Shown here one piece after another: positions 24,336-32,667 of a DNA stretch of 64,000 nucleotides. Numbering within the stretch: the stretch's first letter is position 1; each line of letters starts with the position of its first letter. The notes beneath the pieces are model-generated. The model had not been told where the DNA came from, searched no databases, and saw only the letters and a program-made list of their open reading frames with translations. Both the position numbers and the translations under genes were made by a program. Source of the stretch: Kitasatospora cinereorecta (GTDB lineage Bacteria > Actinomycetota > Actinomycetes > Streptomycetales > Streptomycetaceae); the NCBI RefSeq assembly GCF_024172095.1, contig NZ_JAMZDX010000002.1:1-64000 (forward strand). Direction: 5' to 3'.

Positions 24336-26618
24336 ATGGCGGGTGTGGGGCGGCGGCGGTTCCTGGGGTACGTGCTGGCGGCGTCGACGCTGACGGTGGC
24401 GGCGCAGGTGGGGGAGGCGGGGGAGGCCGCGGCGGCGGTGCCGTCGCTGCCGGAGCCGGCGGACCTGTACGACCTGAACGACATGCTGACCGATGCGGCG
24501 CTGCCGACGTCGGGGCTGATCACGGTGCAGGTGCACGAGGACGGTACGGCGTCGCTCGCGCTGCCGCGGGCGGAGGTGGGGCAGGGGGTGACGACGTCCA
24601 GCGCGATGCTGGTGGCGGAGGAGCTGGAACTGCCGCTGGAGAAGGTGCGGGTGACGCTCGCGGACGCCCGTCCGGAGCTGCTGTTCAACCAGCTGACCGG
24701 CGGGTCGAACACCACCGTGTCGACGTTCACGCCGATCCGGGTGGCGGCGGCGGTGGCCCGGGGGCGGCTGCTGGCGGCGGCGGCCGGGCTGCTGGGGGTG
24801 CCGCTCGCGGGGCTGGTGGCGAAGGCGGGCGTGGTGGGCGCGCCGGGCGGACGCAGCGTCACGTACGGGGAGTTGGCGGTGCGGGCGGCGAGCGGGGTGG
24901 ACGTCGCGGTGTCGGTGGCGCTGAAGGAGCGGGCGCAGTTCACCGTGATCGGTACGCCGCGGGGCCGGGCGGACGCGCTGGCGGCGGTGACCGGGCGCAA
25001 GCAGTTCGCGATGGACGTGAAGGTGCCCGGTGCGCTGCCGGTGATGCTGTGCCGGCCGCCGACGATCAACGGCACGGTCCGCGCGGTGCGCAACGCGGAC
25101 GCGGTGCGGGCGATGCCGGGGGTGACCGATGTGGCGGTGGTGCCGACCGGGGTGGCGGTGCGGGCCCGGACGTTCGGGCAGTGCATCGACGCGGTCCGCG
25201 CGCTGCAGGTCGACTGGGGCCCGGGCACGGAGGACGGGGCGAGCGACGAGAGCGTGCTGAAGGAGCTCCGGGCCGCCGAACTGCCCTTGGTGGTGCCCCC
25301 GTTGCCCCTGCTGACCAAGGCGGTGGACGCCCGGTTCACCTTCCACTTCGCCAGCAACAGCGCGCTGGAGACCAACTGTGCGGTGGCGGACGTCCGGGCC
25401 GACCGGGCTGAGGTGTGGGCGTCGCTGAAGTCGCCGATCGTGGCGCAGGAGAAGATCGCGGCCCGGCTGGGCCTGCCGCCGACCGCGGTGACCGTGCACG
25501 TGACGGAGGGCGGCGGCTCGTTCGGCCGCAAGCTCTTCCACGACGCGGCGCTGGAGGCGGCCGAGGTGTCCCGGGCGATGGGCAAGCCGGTGCGGCTGAT
25601 GTGGCACCGCACGGACGACTTCCGCCAGGGCCGCACCCATCCGATGGCGACGTCCCGGGTGCGGGCGACGTACTCGCTCGGCCAGGTGCTCAGCTGCGAG
25701 CAGCGGCACACCTCGGTGGCCACCGATTTCGGCCACGGCCTGGGCGAGATCATCACCGCGATGGCGGCCAAGCTGCCGGTGGCCGATCTCGCCTTCTCCG
25801 AGACGATGTTCGCGCTGACCCAGCAGACGCCGTACGACTTCGGCGTGACCACGCAGCTGCTGTCCGAGGTGGACAAGGGCTTCAACACCGGTTCGATGCG
25901 CGGCATCTACTCGCCGAATGTGCGCACCGCGCAGGAGCTGGTGGTGGACCGGCTGGCGGCGGGCACGGGCAGCGACCCGTACACCTTCCGCCGCCGCTTC
26001 CTGAAGGAGGACCGGGCCCGCGCCGTCCTCGACAAGGTGGCCGAACTCGGCGACTGGGGGCGGACCATGGCGGCCGGGACGGCCCAGGGGATCGCCCTGC
26101 ACCCGGAGTACCACTCGGTGGTCGCGGTGCTCGCCGAGATCGACTGCCGCCCGCAGACCACCGGGCGGACCGTCCCGGACGCGTACACCGGGCCGCGGGT
26201 CACCAAGGTGGTCTGCGCGGTCGACGTGGGCCTGGCGGTCAATCCGCGCGGCCTGGAGGCGCAGATGCAGGGCGGCATCATGGACGGCATCGCGCTCGCC
26301 CTCAGCTCGGGCCTGCACCTTCAGGACGGGCACTTCCTCGAGGGCAGCTGGGACAACTACTTCTACACCCGGCAGTGGAACACCCCGCCGGAGCTGCAGG
26401 TCGTGGTGATGCCGCCGACCACCGGATCGCCGGGCGGTGCGGGCGAGTTGGCGGTCGCCGCCGCCATGGCCGCGGTCGCCTGCGCGTACGGCCGGGCCAC
26501 CGGCACCATGCCGACCGTCTTCCCGGTCAACCACGGCGGGCCGCTGGGCTTCGAGCCGCTGCCCACCGTCCCGCCGGTCCCGCAGTCGCCGACCGACGGC
26601 CGCACCCGCGCGTACTGA
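24336..26618 (+). CDS. Tat-exported molybdopterin-binding hydroxylase large subunit (xanthine dehydrogenase family, IorB-like)
   Basis: A 760-residue molybdenum hydroxylase large subunit. It begins with a Tat-type signal (GRRRFLGYVLAAS), so the enzyme should be exported folded. The middle and C-terminal parts match the isoquinoline 1-oxidoreductase beta branch: EVGQGVTTSSAMLVAEEL, EGGGSFGRKLF near the Moco site, GSMRGIYSPN, and GGAGELAVA near the catalytic Glu (PGGAGE). It hydroxylates an aldehyde or N-heterocycle. The [2Fe-2S] partner gene follows 38 bp downstream. Codons in the first third use more G than C at third positions compared with neighbours. ATG at 24336 after GGAGGGG. Confidence 0.85.
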   Translation: MAGVGRRRFLGYVLAASTLTVAAQVGEAGEAAAAVPSLPEPADLYDLNDMLTDAALPTSGLITVQVHEDGTASLALPRAEVGQGVTTSSAMLVAEELELPLEKVRVTLADARPELLFNQLTGGSNTTVSTFTPIRVAAAVARGRLLAAAAGLLGVPLAGLVAKAGVVGAPGGRSVTYGELAVRAASGVDVAVSVALKERAQFTVIGTPRGRADALAAVTGRKQFAMDVKVPGALPVMLCRPPTINGTVRAVRNADAVRAMPGVTDVAVVPTGVAVRARTFGQCIDAVRALQVDWGPGTEDGASDESVLKELRAAELPLVVPPLPLLTKAVDARFTFHFASNSALETNCAVADVRADRAEVWASLKSPIVAQEKIAARLGLPPTAVTVHVTEGGGSFGRKLFHDAALEAAEVSRAMGKPVRLMWHRTDDFRQGRTHPMATSRVRATYSLGQVLSCEQRHTSVATDFGHGLGEIITAMAAKLPVADLAFSETMFALTQQTPYDFGVTTQLLSEVDKGFNTGSMRGIYSPNVRTAQELVVDRLAAGTGSDPYTFRRRFLKEDRARAVLDKVAELGDWGRTMAAGTAQGIALHPEYHSVVAVLAEIDCRPQTTGRTVPDAYTGPRVTKVVCAVDVGLAVNPRGLEAQMQGGIMDGIALALSSGLHLQDGHFLEGSWDNYFYTRQWNTPPELQVVVMPPTTGSPGGAGELAVAAAMAAVACAYGRATGTMPTVFPVNHGGPLGFEPLPTVPPVPQSPTDGRTRAY

Positions 26619-26656
26619 CACCCCCGGACCTTCCAGCCCCCAGGAGAGACCTCACC

Positions 26657-27133
26657 GTGCCCGAACACACTTTCATCCTCAACGGCGAGCGGGTCACCGT
26701 CGACATCGAGGACGACGTGCGCCTGCTGTGGGTGCTGCGCGACGTCCTCGGCGTCACCGGACCCAAGTACGGCTGCGGGCTGGGCGTCTGCCAGGCGTGC
26801 ACCAGCCACCTCAACGGCCGGGCGTTCACCCCGTGCTGCGTCCCGGTGGGGGAGCTCGCGCCGGGTGACGAGGTCACCACCATCGAGGGACTGCCGGCCA
26901 CCGTCGGCGCCGAGCTGCACCCGATGCAGGAGGCGTGGCTGGAGTTCGACGTCGCGCAGTGCGGCTACTGCCAGCCGGGGCAGATCATGGCGGCGGTGGC
27001 CAAGGTCCGGCAGGCCAGGGAGGCGGGCCGGGAGATCGGCGAGGCGGACCTGGACGAGATCCGCAACATCTGCCGCTGCGGCACCTACCACCGGATCCGG
27101 GAGGCCATCACGGCGGCCGCGAAGCGGTACTGA
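26657..27133 (+). CDS. [2Fe-2S] small subunit of the molybdenum hydroxylase (IorA-like)
   Basis: A 158-residue subunit with both iron-sulfur domains. The plant-type ferredoxin part contains KYGCGLGVCQACTSHLNG and a later Cys in FTPCCVPV. The helical domain contains QCGYCQPGQIM and ICRCGTYHRIREAI. These bind the two [2Fe-2S] clusters that pass electrons from the Moco subunit to an acceptor. It has no signal peptide of its own, so if the complex is exported it would have to ride with the Tat-tagged large subunit. GTG at 26657 follows AGGAGA. Confidence 0.9.
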   Translation: MPEHTFILNGERVTVDIEDDVRLLWVLRDVLGVTGPKYGCGLGVCQACTSHLNGRAFTPCCVPVGELAPGDEVTTIEGLPATVGAELHPMQEAWLEFDVAQCGYCQPGQIMAAVAKVRQAREAGREIGEADLDEIRNICRCGTYHRIREAITAAAKRY

Positions 27134-27298
27134 CCCCTCCGCCTCCCGCTCCGAACCACCCCGAAACGCCTGTTCCGGACCGTCCGAGGGGACCGGGCAC
27201 GTTGGGAGAAGCCCCTGCGGTGCCCGGTTGCTGATCATCTGTAGGGCTGGTCGGTACCTCATCCACGGACGGGCAACGGACACGAGGGGGCGGACTTC

Positions 27299-28570
27299 AT
27301 GGGCGCGGAAGCGGGAAGCGCGGGGCTGGGGCGCCGGGCGGCGCGGATCGGCTCGGTGGCGGTGCGACACCTCGGCGGGGCCCTGGTGTCCCGCGGCGGA
27401 ACGGTCTTGGACCGGCTCGCCGGGGCGGCCCCGGCGATGCTCGACGAGCTCGGTCCCTTCTACATCAAGGTCGGCCAACTGCTCAGCACCCGGCGGGATC
27501 TGCTCTCGGACCGGCTGTGCGACCGGCTGGGCACGCTGACCGACACGGTGCCCGCCCCACCCCGCGAGGCGGTCGCCGCGACGCTGACCGAGGCGTACGG
27601 GCCGGCCGAGCGGTGGCCGTTCCGGGAGTTCGACTGGGAGCCGGTGGGCAGCGGCTCGATCGCCACCGTCCACCGCGCGGAGCTGTCCGACGGACGGGTG
27701 GCCGCGGTGAAGGTCCGCCGGCCCGGGATCGTCCCGCTGATGCGCAGCGACTTCCGGCTGGCCGGCGCGATGGCCGGCACCACCCGGCTGGTGCCGGGCC
27801 TGCGCAAGCTGCCCGCGGAGGAGATGCTCGGCCAGATCGGCACCGCCGTCCTGACCCAGGCCGACCTGGCCGCCGAGCGGGCCTCGCTGGAGCGGCTGCG
27901 CGCCAACCTGGCCGACGCGTCCGGGGTGCGGCTGCCCGAGCCGTACGCCGAGTACTCCCGCGAGCAGGTGCTGGTCATGGAGTACCTGGACGACCTGCGG
28001 GACTTCACCCCCGAGCCGTACACCGCCGAGGAGCGCCGGGACGCGATGCGCCGGGTGCTGCACACGGTCTACCGGATGCTCTTCGTCGACGGCCTGGTCC
28101 ACTGCGACCTGCACCCCGGCAACCTGCGGCTGAACGCCAAGGGCGAGGTGGTGATCCTGGACGCCGGCTTCGTGGTCCCGCTGCCCGACCGGGTGCGCCG
28201 GCACTTCGGCGGCTTCTTCATGAACATGGCCTTCGGGCAGGGCCGGCGCTGCGCCGAGATCGTCATCGAGAGCGCGGCCAAGGTGCCCGAGGGCTTCGAC
28301 CGGGCAGGCTTCGTCGCGGCCGTGGAGGAGCTGGTCGGGGAGTCGGCCAAGGTGGTGGCGGGCGAGTTCAACCTGGCCGCGTTCGCCCCGCGCCTGTTCA
28401 AGCTGCAGCGCCGGTACGGGATCTACGCGGCGGCCGAGTTCGCCTTCCCGCTGCTCTCGCTGCTGGTGATCGAGGGCATGATCCACAGCTTCGACCCGGG
28501 GGTGGACTTCCAGGGCGAGGCGGTGCCGATCCTGATGCGCACCATGGGGCCTTCCGAGCACGCGAGTTGA
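27299..28570 (+). CDS. AarF/ABC1/UbiB-family kinase-like protein
   Basis: A 423-residue atypical kinase of the ABC1/UbiB family. The hallmark KVGQLLSTR (KxGQ motif) is at ~residue 60; the kinase-like core has GSGSIATVHRAEL, VAAVKVRRPGI, VLVMEYLDDL and the catalytic-loop equivalent HCDLHPGNLRL with the metal-binding D in LDAGFV. Family members support quinone synthesis or lipid metabolism; in actinobacteria they occur as stand-alone genes of unclear role. It is followed 34 bp later by an NAD-dependent epimerase, suggesting cotranscription. No membrane helix is obvious. Confidence 0.85.
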   Translation: MGAEAGSAGLGRRAARIGSVAVRHLGGALVSRGGTVLDRLAGAAPAMLDELGPFYIKVGQLLSTRRDLLSDRLCDRLGTLTDTVPAPPREAVAATLTEAYGPAERWPFREFDWEPVGSGSIATVHRAELSDGRVAAVKVRRPGIVPLMRSDFRLAGAMAGTTRLVPGLRKLPAEEMLGQIGTAVLTQADLAAERASLERLRANLADASGVRLPEPYAEYSREQVLVMEYLDDLRDFTPEPYTAEERRDAMRRVLHTVYRMLFVDGLVHCDLHPGNLRLNAKGEVVILDAGFVVPLPDRVRRHFGGFFMNMAFGQGRRCAEIVIESAAKVPEGFDRAGFVAAVEELVGESAKVVAGEFNLAAFAPRLFKLQRRYGIYAAAEFAFPLLSLLVIEGMIHSFDPGVDFQGEAVPILMRTMGPSEHAS

Positions 28571-28604
28571 CATCGAGCGCGACACGACCGAGAGGAGAGG
28601 GACC

Positions 28605-29654
28605 ATGCTGGTCTGCGTGACGGGTGGCACCGGGTTCGTCGGCGCGCACACGGTGGCCGCGCTGGTCCGGGAGGGCGCCCGGGTACGGGTGCTGGCCCGC
28701 GATCCGCGCCGGGTGGAGCGCGCGCTCACCCCGCTCGGCGTTCCCGCCGACGCCGTCGAGACGGTGGCCGGCGACGTCACCGACCGCTCCCGGGTCGAGG
28801 CGGCGGTGCGCGGTACGGACGCCGTGCTGCACGCCGCCTCGGTCTACTCCTTCGACACCCGGCGCTACCCGGAGCTGCGCCGCACCAACGTGCTGGGCAC
28901 CGAACTGGTGCTGGACGCGGCGGTCCGGGCCGGCGTCGAGCGGATCGTGTACGTCTCCAGCGTCGCCGCGCTCTACCCCTCGGCGGACGCCGCGGTGACC
29001 GCCGACTCCCCGGTCGGCCGGCCGCGCGAGGCGTACATGGCCAGCAAGGCCGAGGCGGAGCAGGTGGCCCGCCGGTTCCAGGCCGAGGGCGCCCCGGTGG
29101 CGGTGACCTACCCGCCCGCGCTGATCGGCCCGGACGACCCGAACCTGGGCGACCAGAACGCCCGGCTGCGCAACGAACTGCGCGGGCTGATGCCGATGTG
29201 GCCGCTGGGCGGCTTCCCGCTCGGCGACGTCCGGGACACCGCGCGGCTGCACGCCCGCCTGCTGCTGGGCTCCGGGGAACCGACCGGCCGGCATTTCGGG
29301 CCCGGCCGGTACCTGACCACCCGCGGCTACCTCGCGGAGGTCTCCGCGGCCACCGGGCGGCGGCTGCCGGCGCTGTTCCTGCCGGCGGTGACCATGCTGC
29401 CGGTCGGCCGGCTGGTGGGCCTGGTGCAGCGGGTCTGGCCCTGGCACATCCCCGCCGAGTACGGCGCGGTCTACATCTGCTCGGCCGCCGCGCCGGTGGC
29501 CGAGGGCGAGTCCACCGGCGGGGTGGAGCCGCGGCCGCTGGTCGAGAGCATCGGCGACACGGTGCGCTGGCTGCACGGCCGACACCTGCTGACCAATCGT
29601 CAGGCCGGGCTCGCGGCACGGCCATTGGCCGACGTCGGAGTCGGCCCGTCCTGA
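28605..29654 (+). CDS. NAD-dependent epimerase/hydroxysteroid-dehydrogenase-like protein
   Basis: A 349-residue extended short-chain dehydrogenase. The NAD-binding loop is TGGTGFVGAHTV at residues 5-16, the VVA-type beta4 reads YVSSVAAL and the catalytic pair is YMASK. The C-terminal half with PPALIGPDDPN fits the epimerase/3-beta-HSD-like group. Probable action is oxidation or reduction of a hydroxyl on a sugar, sterol or similar; the substrate is not evident. AGGAGAG precedes the ATG; it lies between the AarF-like gene and a mycothiol-dependent enzyme. Whether this trio belongs to the enediyne locus to the right is unclear. Confidence 0.82.
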   Translation: MLVCVTGGTGFVGAHTVAALVREGARVRVLARDPRRVERALTPLGVPADAVETVAGDVTDRSRVEAAVRGTDAVLHAASVYSFDTRRYPELRRTNVLGTELVLDAAVRAGVERIVYVSSVAALYPSADAAVTADSPVGRPREAYMASKAEAEQVARRFQAEGAPVAVTYPPALIGPDDPNLGDQNARLRNELRGLMPMWPLGGFPLGDVRDTARLHARLLLGSGEPTGRHFGPGRYLTTRGYLAEVSAATGRRLPALFLPAVTMLPVGRLVGLVQRVWPWHIPAEYGAVYICSAAAPVAEGESTGGVEPRPLVESIGDTVRWLHGRHLLTNRQAGLAARPLADVGVGPS

Positions 29655-29700
29655 GCGGTGCCGGCCGACCGTCCGGCATCCGAGCTTCGAGGAGATCCCC

Positions 29701-30396
29701 ATGTCCACGGCCCTGTGGGAGAAGGTCCCCCACCACGCCGCCTACCGCACCACGCGCCAGACGCTGCGGGAGCTGTTCACCGCCCACCCCGGCGCGCCGG
29801 GTCTGGGCGTGCCGGCCTGTCCGGACTGGCGGATGGTCGACATCCTCAACCACCTGGTCTCGGTCAACCGGAGAATGGTCCACGGCACGGAGATCCCGCT
29901 GTGGGAGATCCCCTCCGAACCGTCCGGGCGCCGGGTGGACGAGCTGTTCGCGGACTGGGCCACGCTGGACGAGGGCACCCGCAAGCGGCTGGAGGAGCCG
30001 TACAAGCTGCAGCACTCGATCCTGGTGATGGACGCCTTCTCGCACGAGGTGGACATCCGGAACGTGCTCGGCGAGCCCGTGCCCGCCGACCATCCCTCGT
30101 ACCCGATCGCGCTCGACCTGCTCACGCTGGGCCTGGGACTGTCGGTGCGGTCGCACGGGCTGCCGGCACTGCGGCTGGAGACCGACGGGGCCTCGTGGGT
30201 CTCGGGGGACGGGGAGCCGGCCGGAACCGTGCGGGGACACCGGCACGACTTGCTGCGGATGCTGACGGGGCGTCGGACCCTGGAGCAGATCTACGCCCTG
30301 GACTGGAAGGGTGAGCCGGCGACCTGGTCGGCGGCGTTCACCTGGGGCCCGTTCCAGGTGCCGGAGGCGGCCACCGAGAGCCCGTTCGCGGGGTAG
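29701..30396 (+). CDS. maleylpyruvate isomerase family, mycothiol-dependent enzyme (DinB fold)
   Basis: A 231-residue DinB-fold protein of the mycothiol-dependent maleylpyruvate isomerase group. It shows the metal-site helix with DILNHLVSVNRRM and the family-typical SHEVDIR element near residue 120, and a C-terminal beta part. Such enzymes use mycothiol, the actinobacterial thiol, for isomerisation or detoxification. That is worth noting near an enediyne locus, because enediynes are thiol-activated. The 3' end overlaps the convergent AraC gene by 106 bp. AGGAGATCCCC precedes the ATG. Confidence 0.8.
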   Translation: MSTALWEKVPHHAAYRTTRQTLRELFTAHPGAPGLGVPACPDWRMVDILNHLVSVNRRMVHGTEIPLWEIPSEPSGRRVDELFADWATLDEGTRKRLEEPYKLQHSILVMDAFSHEVDIRNVLGEPVPADHPSYPIALDLLTLGLGLSVRSHGLPALRLETDGASWVSGDGEPAGTVRGHRHDLLRMLTGRRTLEQIYALDWKGEPATWSAAFTWGPFQVPEAATESPFAG

Positions 30397-31133
30397 GAGG
30401 GCCGGCCGTCGAGTTCCGGCAGGGCCAGCAGGATCGGGATGTCGAAGGCGCAGAAGGGGCGGGTCAGGATGTCGGTCTCGACCGGCGCGCCGTTCCGGAT
30501 CACCACGGGTTCCCGGGTCGCGCCGATGAACAGCGGCTGCCTGACCCAGGGTCTGGGCTCGATCGGCCGGCTCGGGACGACCGCGACCCGGACGAACCAC
30601 TGCCCGTCGGGTAAGCCGGCCAGCCGGAACGCCCCCGGCTCCTCCAGGACGTCGCAGGACCTGGGCTGGCCCTCCGGGATCGACTCCTTGAACGCGGCCA
30701 CGTAGATGCGGATCGGCAGGTCCGTGTCGGGCACCGACACCTCGCCGTACGTCCCGCCCCGGTGCGCCGGCGGCCCGCTCGGCCGCAGCGCCCGGGGCAG
30801 CGCCGACATGCCGAGTTCGGACATCATCCGGAACCGGGCGGGCGGCACGCCCACGCTGCGGGTGAAACGGCTGGTGAAGGTGCCGAGGCTGTTGTAGCCG
30901 ACCCGGAAGGAGATGTCGGTGACGCTCTCGGAGGTTTCGAGGAGGAGTTTTTTCGCCATACAGAGTCTTACGGCGGCGAGAAATCGACTCGGCGAGGTCC
31001 CGGTCAGCGTGCGGAAAACTCGCGAGAAGTAGAACTTGCTGAGGATCGCGGTGTCTGCTATGTCGGCCAGGGTCAGCGGTTCGTCGTACCGGTGCCACAT
31101 GGTGGCGATGGCTCGCTCGACTGCCTCTTGCAT
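30291..31133 (-). CDS. AraC-family regulator, left flank of the enediyne locus
   Basis: A 280-residue regulator with the AraC DNA-binding domain at the N-terminus (residues ~5 to 105: ADIADTAILSKFYFSRVF, then DISFRVGYNSLGTFTSRF). A C-terminal beta-rich domain of unknown ligand follows (LPIRIYVAAFKESIPEG, FDIPILLALPELDG). It is a paralogue of the protein at 56329-57099, which has the same order and many identical stretches. An in-frame TTA leucine codon lies at 30612-30614 (AGLPDG), implying bldA dependence. The last ~35 residues, absent from the paralogue, are antisense to the mycothiol-enzyme gene. ATG at 31133 after GGAGAG. A probable regulator of the enediyne cluster. Confidence 0.85.
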   Translation of the reverse strand: MQEAVERAIATMWHRYDEPLTLADIADTAILSKFYFSRVFRTLTGTSPSRFLAAVRLCMAKKLLLETSESVTDISFRVGYNSLGTFTSRFTRSVGVPPARFRMMSELGMSALPRALRPSGPPAHRGGTYGEVSVPDTDLPIRIYVAAFKESIPEGQPRSCDVLEEPGAFRLAGLPDGQWFVRVAVVPSRPIEPRPWVRQPLFIGATREPVVIRNGAPVETDILTRPFCAFDIPILLALPELDGRPSYPANGLSVAASGTWNGPQVNAADQVAGSPFQSRA

Positions 31134-31214
31134 TACAGCTCTCCATTCCCTTGGGTAGGCGAATGTCGTTCTGTGTCGCGATTCCGAGGAGCCTAGCGAT
31201 TCGGTGACGCGTAC

Positions 31215-32591
31215 TCAACAGTGAGTAGCGGAAGGCCAGTCGGCGATCCAGTGGGTCTGGAAGCCGTGCGGGACGCGGGCCGGGAGCGGGACCACGGCGA
31301 CCGGCGGTCCGGTGAAGTCGGCGGTGTCCACCACGACCAGCTCACCGTGGCCGCTGGCGGCGTCGTGGGCGATGGTCAGCAGCCAGCCGTCGCCCTCCGG
31401 GGCGAGCGGTCCGCGCGGGACGAAGGCGGCCCGCCCGGCCTCCCGTCCGGGGGCCAGCCGGTGCTCGTCGGTGCGGCCGGTGTGCAGGTCGTGGCGGAGC
31501 AGACGGGGACCGGCCAGTGCGGCGCCCTGGCCCTCCCGCAGGCCCACGGTGAAGGCCCAGCGGTACGGCGAGCCCGCGTACCGGTCGTCGATCCGCGGGA
31601 ACTCCTGCGTACGGCCGTCGAGTTGCTCCTCCTGGACGGTGCCGGAGAGGCGGTCGACGGTCCACCGCCACAGGGTCGGGGTGGACTCGGTGGGGTGCAG
31701 CGGGTCGCGGTCGAAGGCCCGCTCGTGGCGGATCACGTCGATCACGGTGTGGCGGCCGCGCTCGAAGGCGTTGACGGCGTGGAAGACGTAGCAGGGGTCG
31801 ATCTCCAGCCACAGCACGTCGGCGTCGCCGCCGTCGCGGGGCAGGATGCCGAGCCGGGCGCCGTGGTTGTCGTCCCAGCGGTAGGGCACCCGCGAGCCGG
31901 CCGCGGCCTCGCGCGGGTCGAAGACGACCGGGAGGTCGTAGACGACGGCGTGGCGGTCGGTGAGCGAGAAGGCGTGCACCATCGGGGTGCCCTTGACGGT
32001 GATCGGTTCGGCCCGGCGGACCTTGCCGAGCGCGTCCACGGTGACGTGGGTCAGATGGGGGGAGCGGTGGTCGTAGGCGAGGGCGTGCAGCTCGCCGGTG
32101 AGCGGGTCGCCGACCGGCTGGGCGCCGAAGCCGCCGGGGAGGGTGCCGTCGAAGTCGATCCGGGCCACGCTGTCCAGTTCGCCGCTCAGCTGCACCGGCA
32201 GCGCGCCGCCGCCGCCGAGGGCGAGGGTGCGACCGGCGTGTCGGACCAGGCCGGCGTTGGTGTTGTCGCCGAGGCCGTTCCGCGGGCCGGGGGTGGGGAG
32301 TTCGCCGAGTGCGCGGGTGACGCGGTCGGTGCGCAGCCAGCGGTTGCGGTACCACTCGGCGCGCCCGCCGCGCAGCCGCAGGCCGTGCACCATGGCGTCG
32401 CCGGCGAAGGCGTGGTCGAGGGCCGGGTCGTGCGCGCCGAGCGGGTTGGCGCCGATCCGCAGCAGGGTGCCGTCGAGCTCGACGGGCAGCTGCCCCAGGA
32501 CGGGCAGGCCGTGGACGGTGAGTTCCTCGGTGACCGGGCGGTACCCGGCAGTGAGCAGGTGCGACGTGCCATGGGTCCGGTGGGTGAGCAT
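31215..32591 (-). CDS. carotenoid-cleavage-oxygenase-like (RPE65-family) protein
   Basis: A 458-residue member of the RPE65/carotenoid oxygenase family, which splits conjugated C=C bonds with Fe(II) and oxygen. The beta-propeller can be followed from LLRIGANPLG and FAGDAMVHGLRL to the end. Four candidate iron His ligands lie in SPHLTHVTVD, PMVHAFSLTDRH, YVFHAVNAFE and PHGFQTHW. In this family they cleave carotenoids, stilbenes or other polyenes. It is divergent from a TetR gene and ends 81 bp before the AraC gene. Next to a PKS that makes a polyene precursor, it may act on that chain (inference). ATG at 32591. Confidence 0.83.
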   Translation of the reverse strand: MLTHRTHGTSHLLTAGYRPVTEELTVHGLPVLGQLPVELDGTLLRIGANPLGAHDPALDHAFAGDAMVHGLRLRGGRAEWYRNRWLRTDRVTRALGELPTPGPRNGLGDNTNAGLVRHAGRTLALGGGGALPVQLSGELDSVARIDFDGTLPGGFGAQPVGDPLTGELHALAYDHRSPHLTHVTVDALGKVRRAEPITVKGTPMVHAFSLTDRHAVVYDLPVVFDPREAAAGSRVPYRWDDNHGARLGILPRDGGDADVLWLEIDPCYVFHAVNAFERGRHTVIDVIRHERAFDRDPLHPTESTPTLWRWTVDRLSGTVQEEQLDGRTQEFPRIDDRYAGSPYRWAFTVGLREGQGAALAGPRLLRHDLHTGRTDEHRLAPGREAGRAAFVPRGPLAPEGDGWLLTIAHDAASGHGELVVVDTADFTGPPVAVVPLPARVPHGFQTHWIADWPSATHC

Positions 32592-32617
32592 CTTCTCCGC
32601 CCTCGCATACCGTCGTT

Positions 32618-32640
32618 ATATAACACTGTTGTGTTTAGGT
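32618..32640. promoter_or_regulatory. operator between the carotenoid-oxygenase and TetR genes
   Basis: In an AT-rich patch that stands out in this GC-rich window lies AACAC-TGTT-GTGTT (32622-32635), a perfect 5-bp inverted repeat with a 4-nt centre, preceded by TTATAT. It sits between the divergent starts (32591 and 32668) and is the likely site for the TetR protein, controlling both genes. Confidence 0.62.
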
Positions 32641-32667
32641 TGGCAGCGCCGTGAGAGGATGTCAAGG

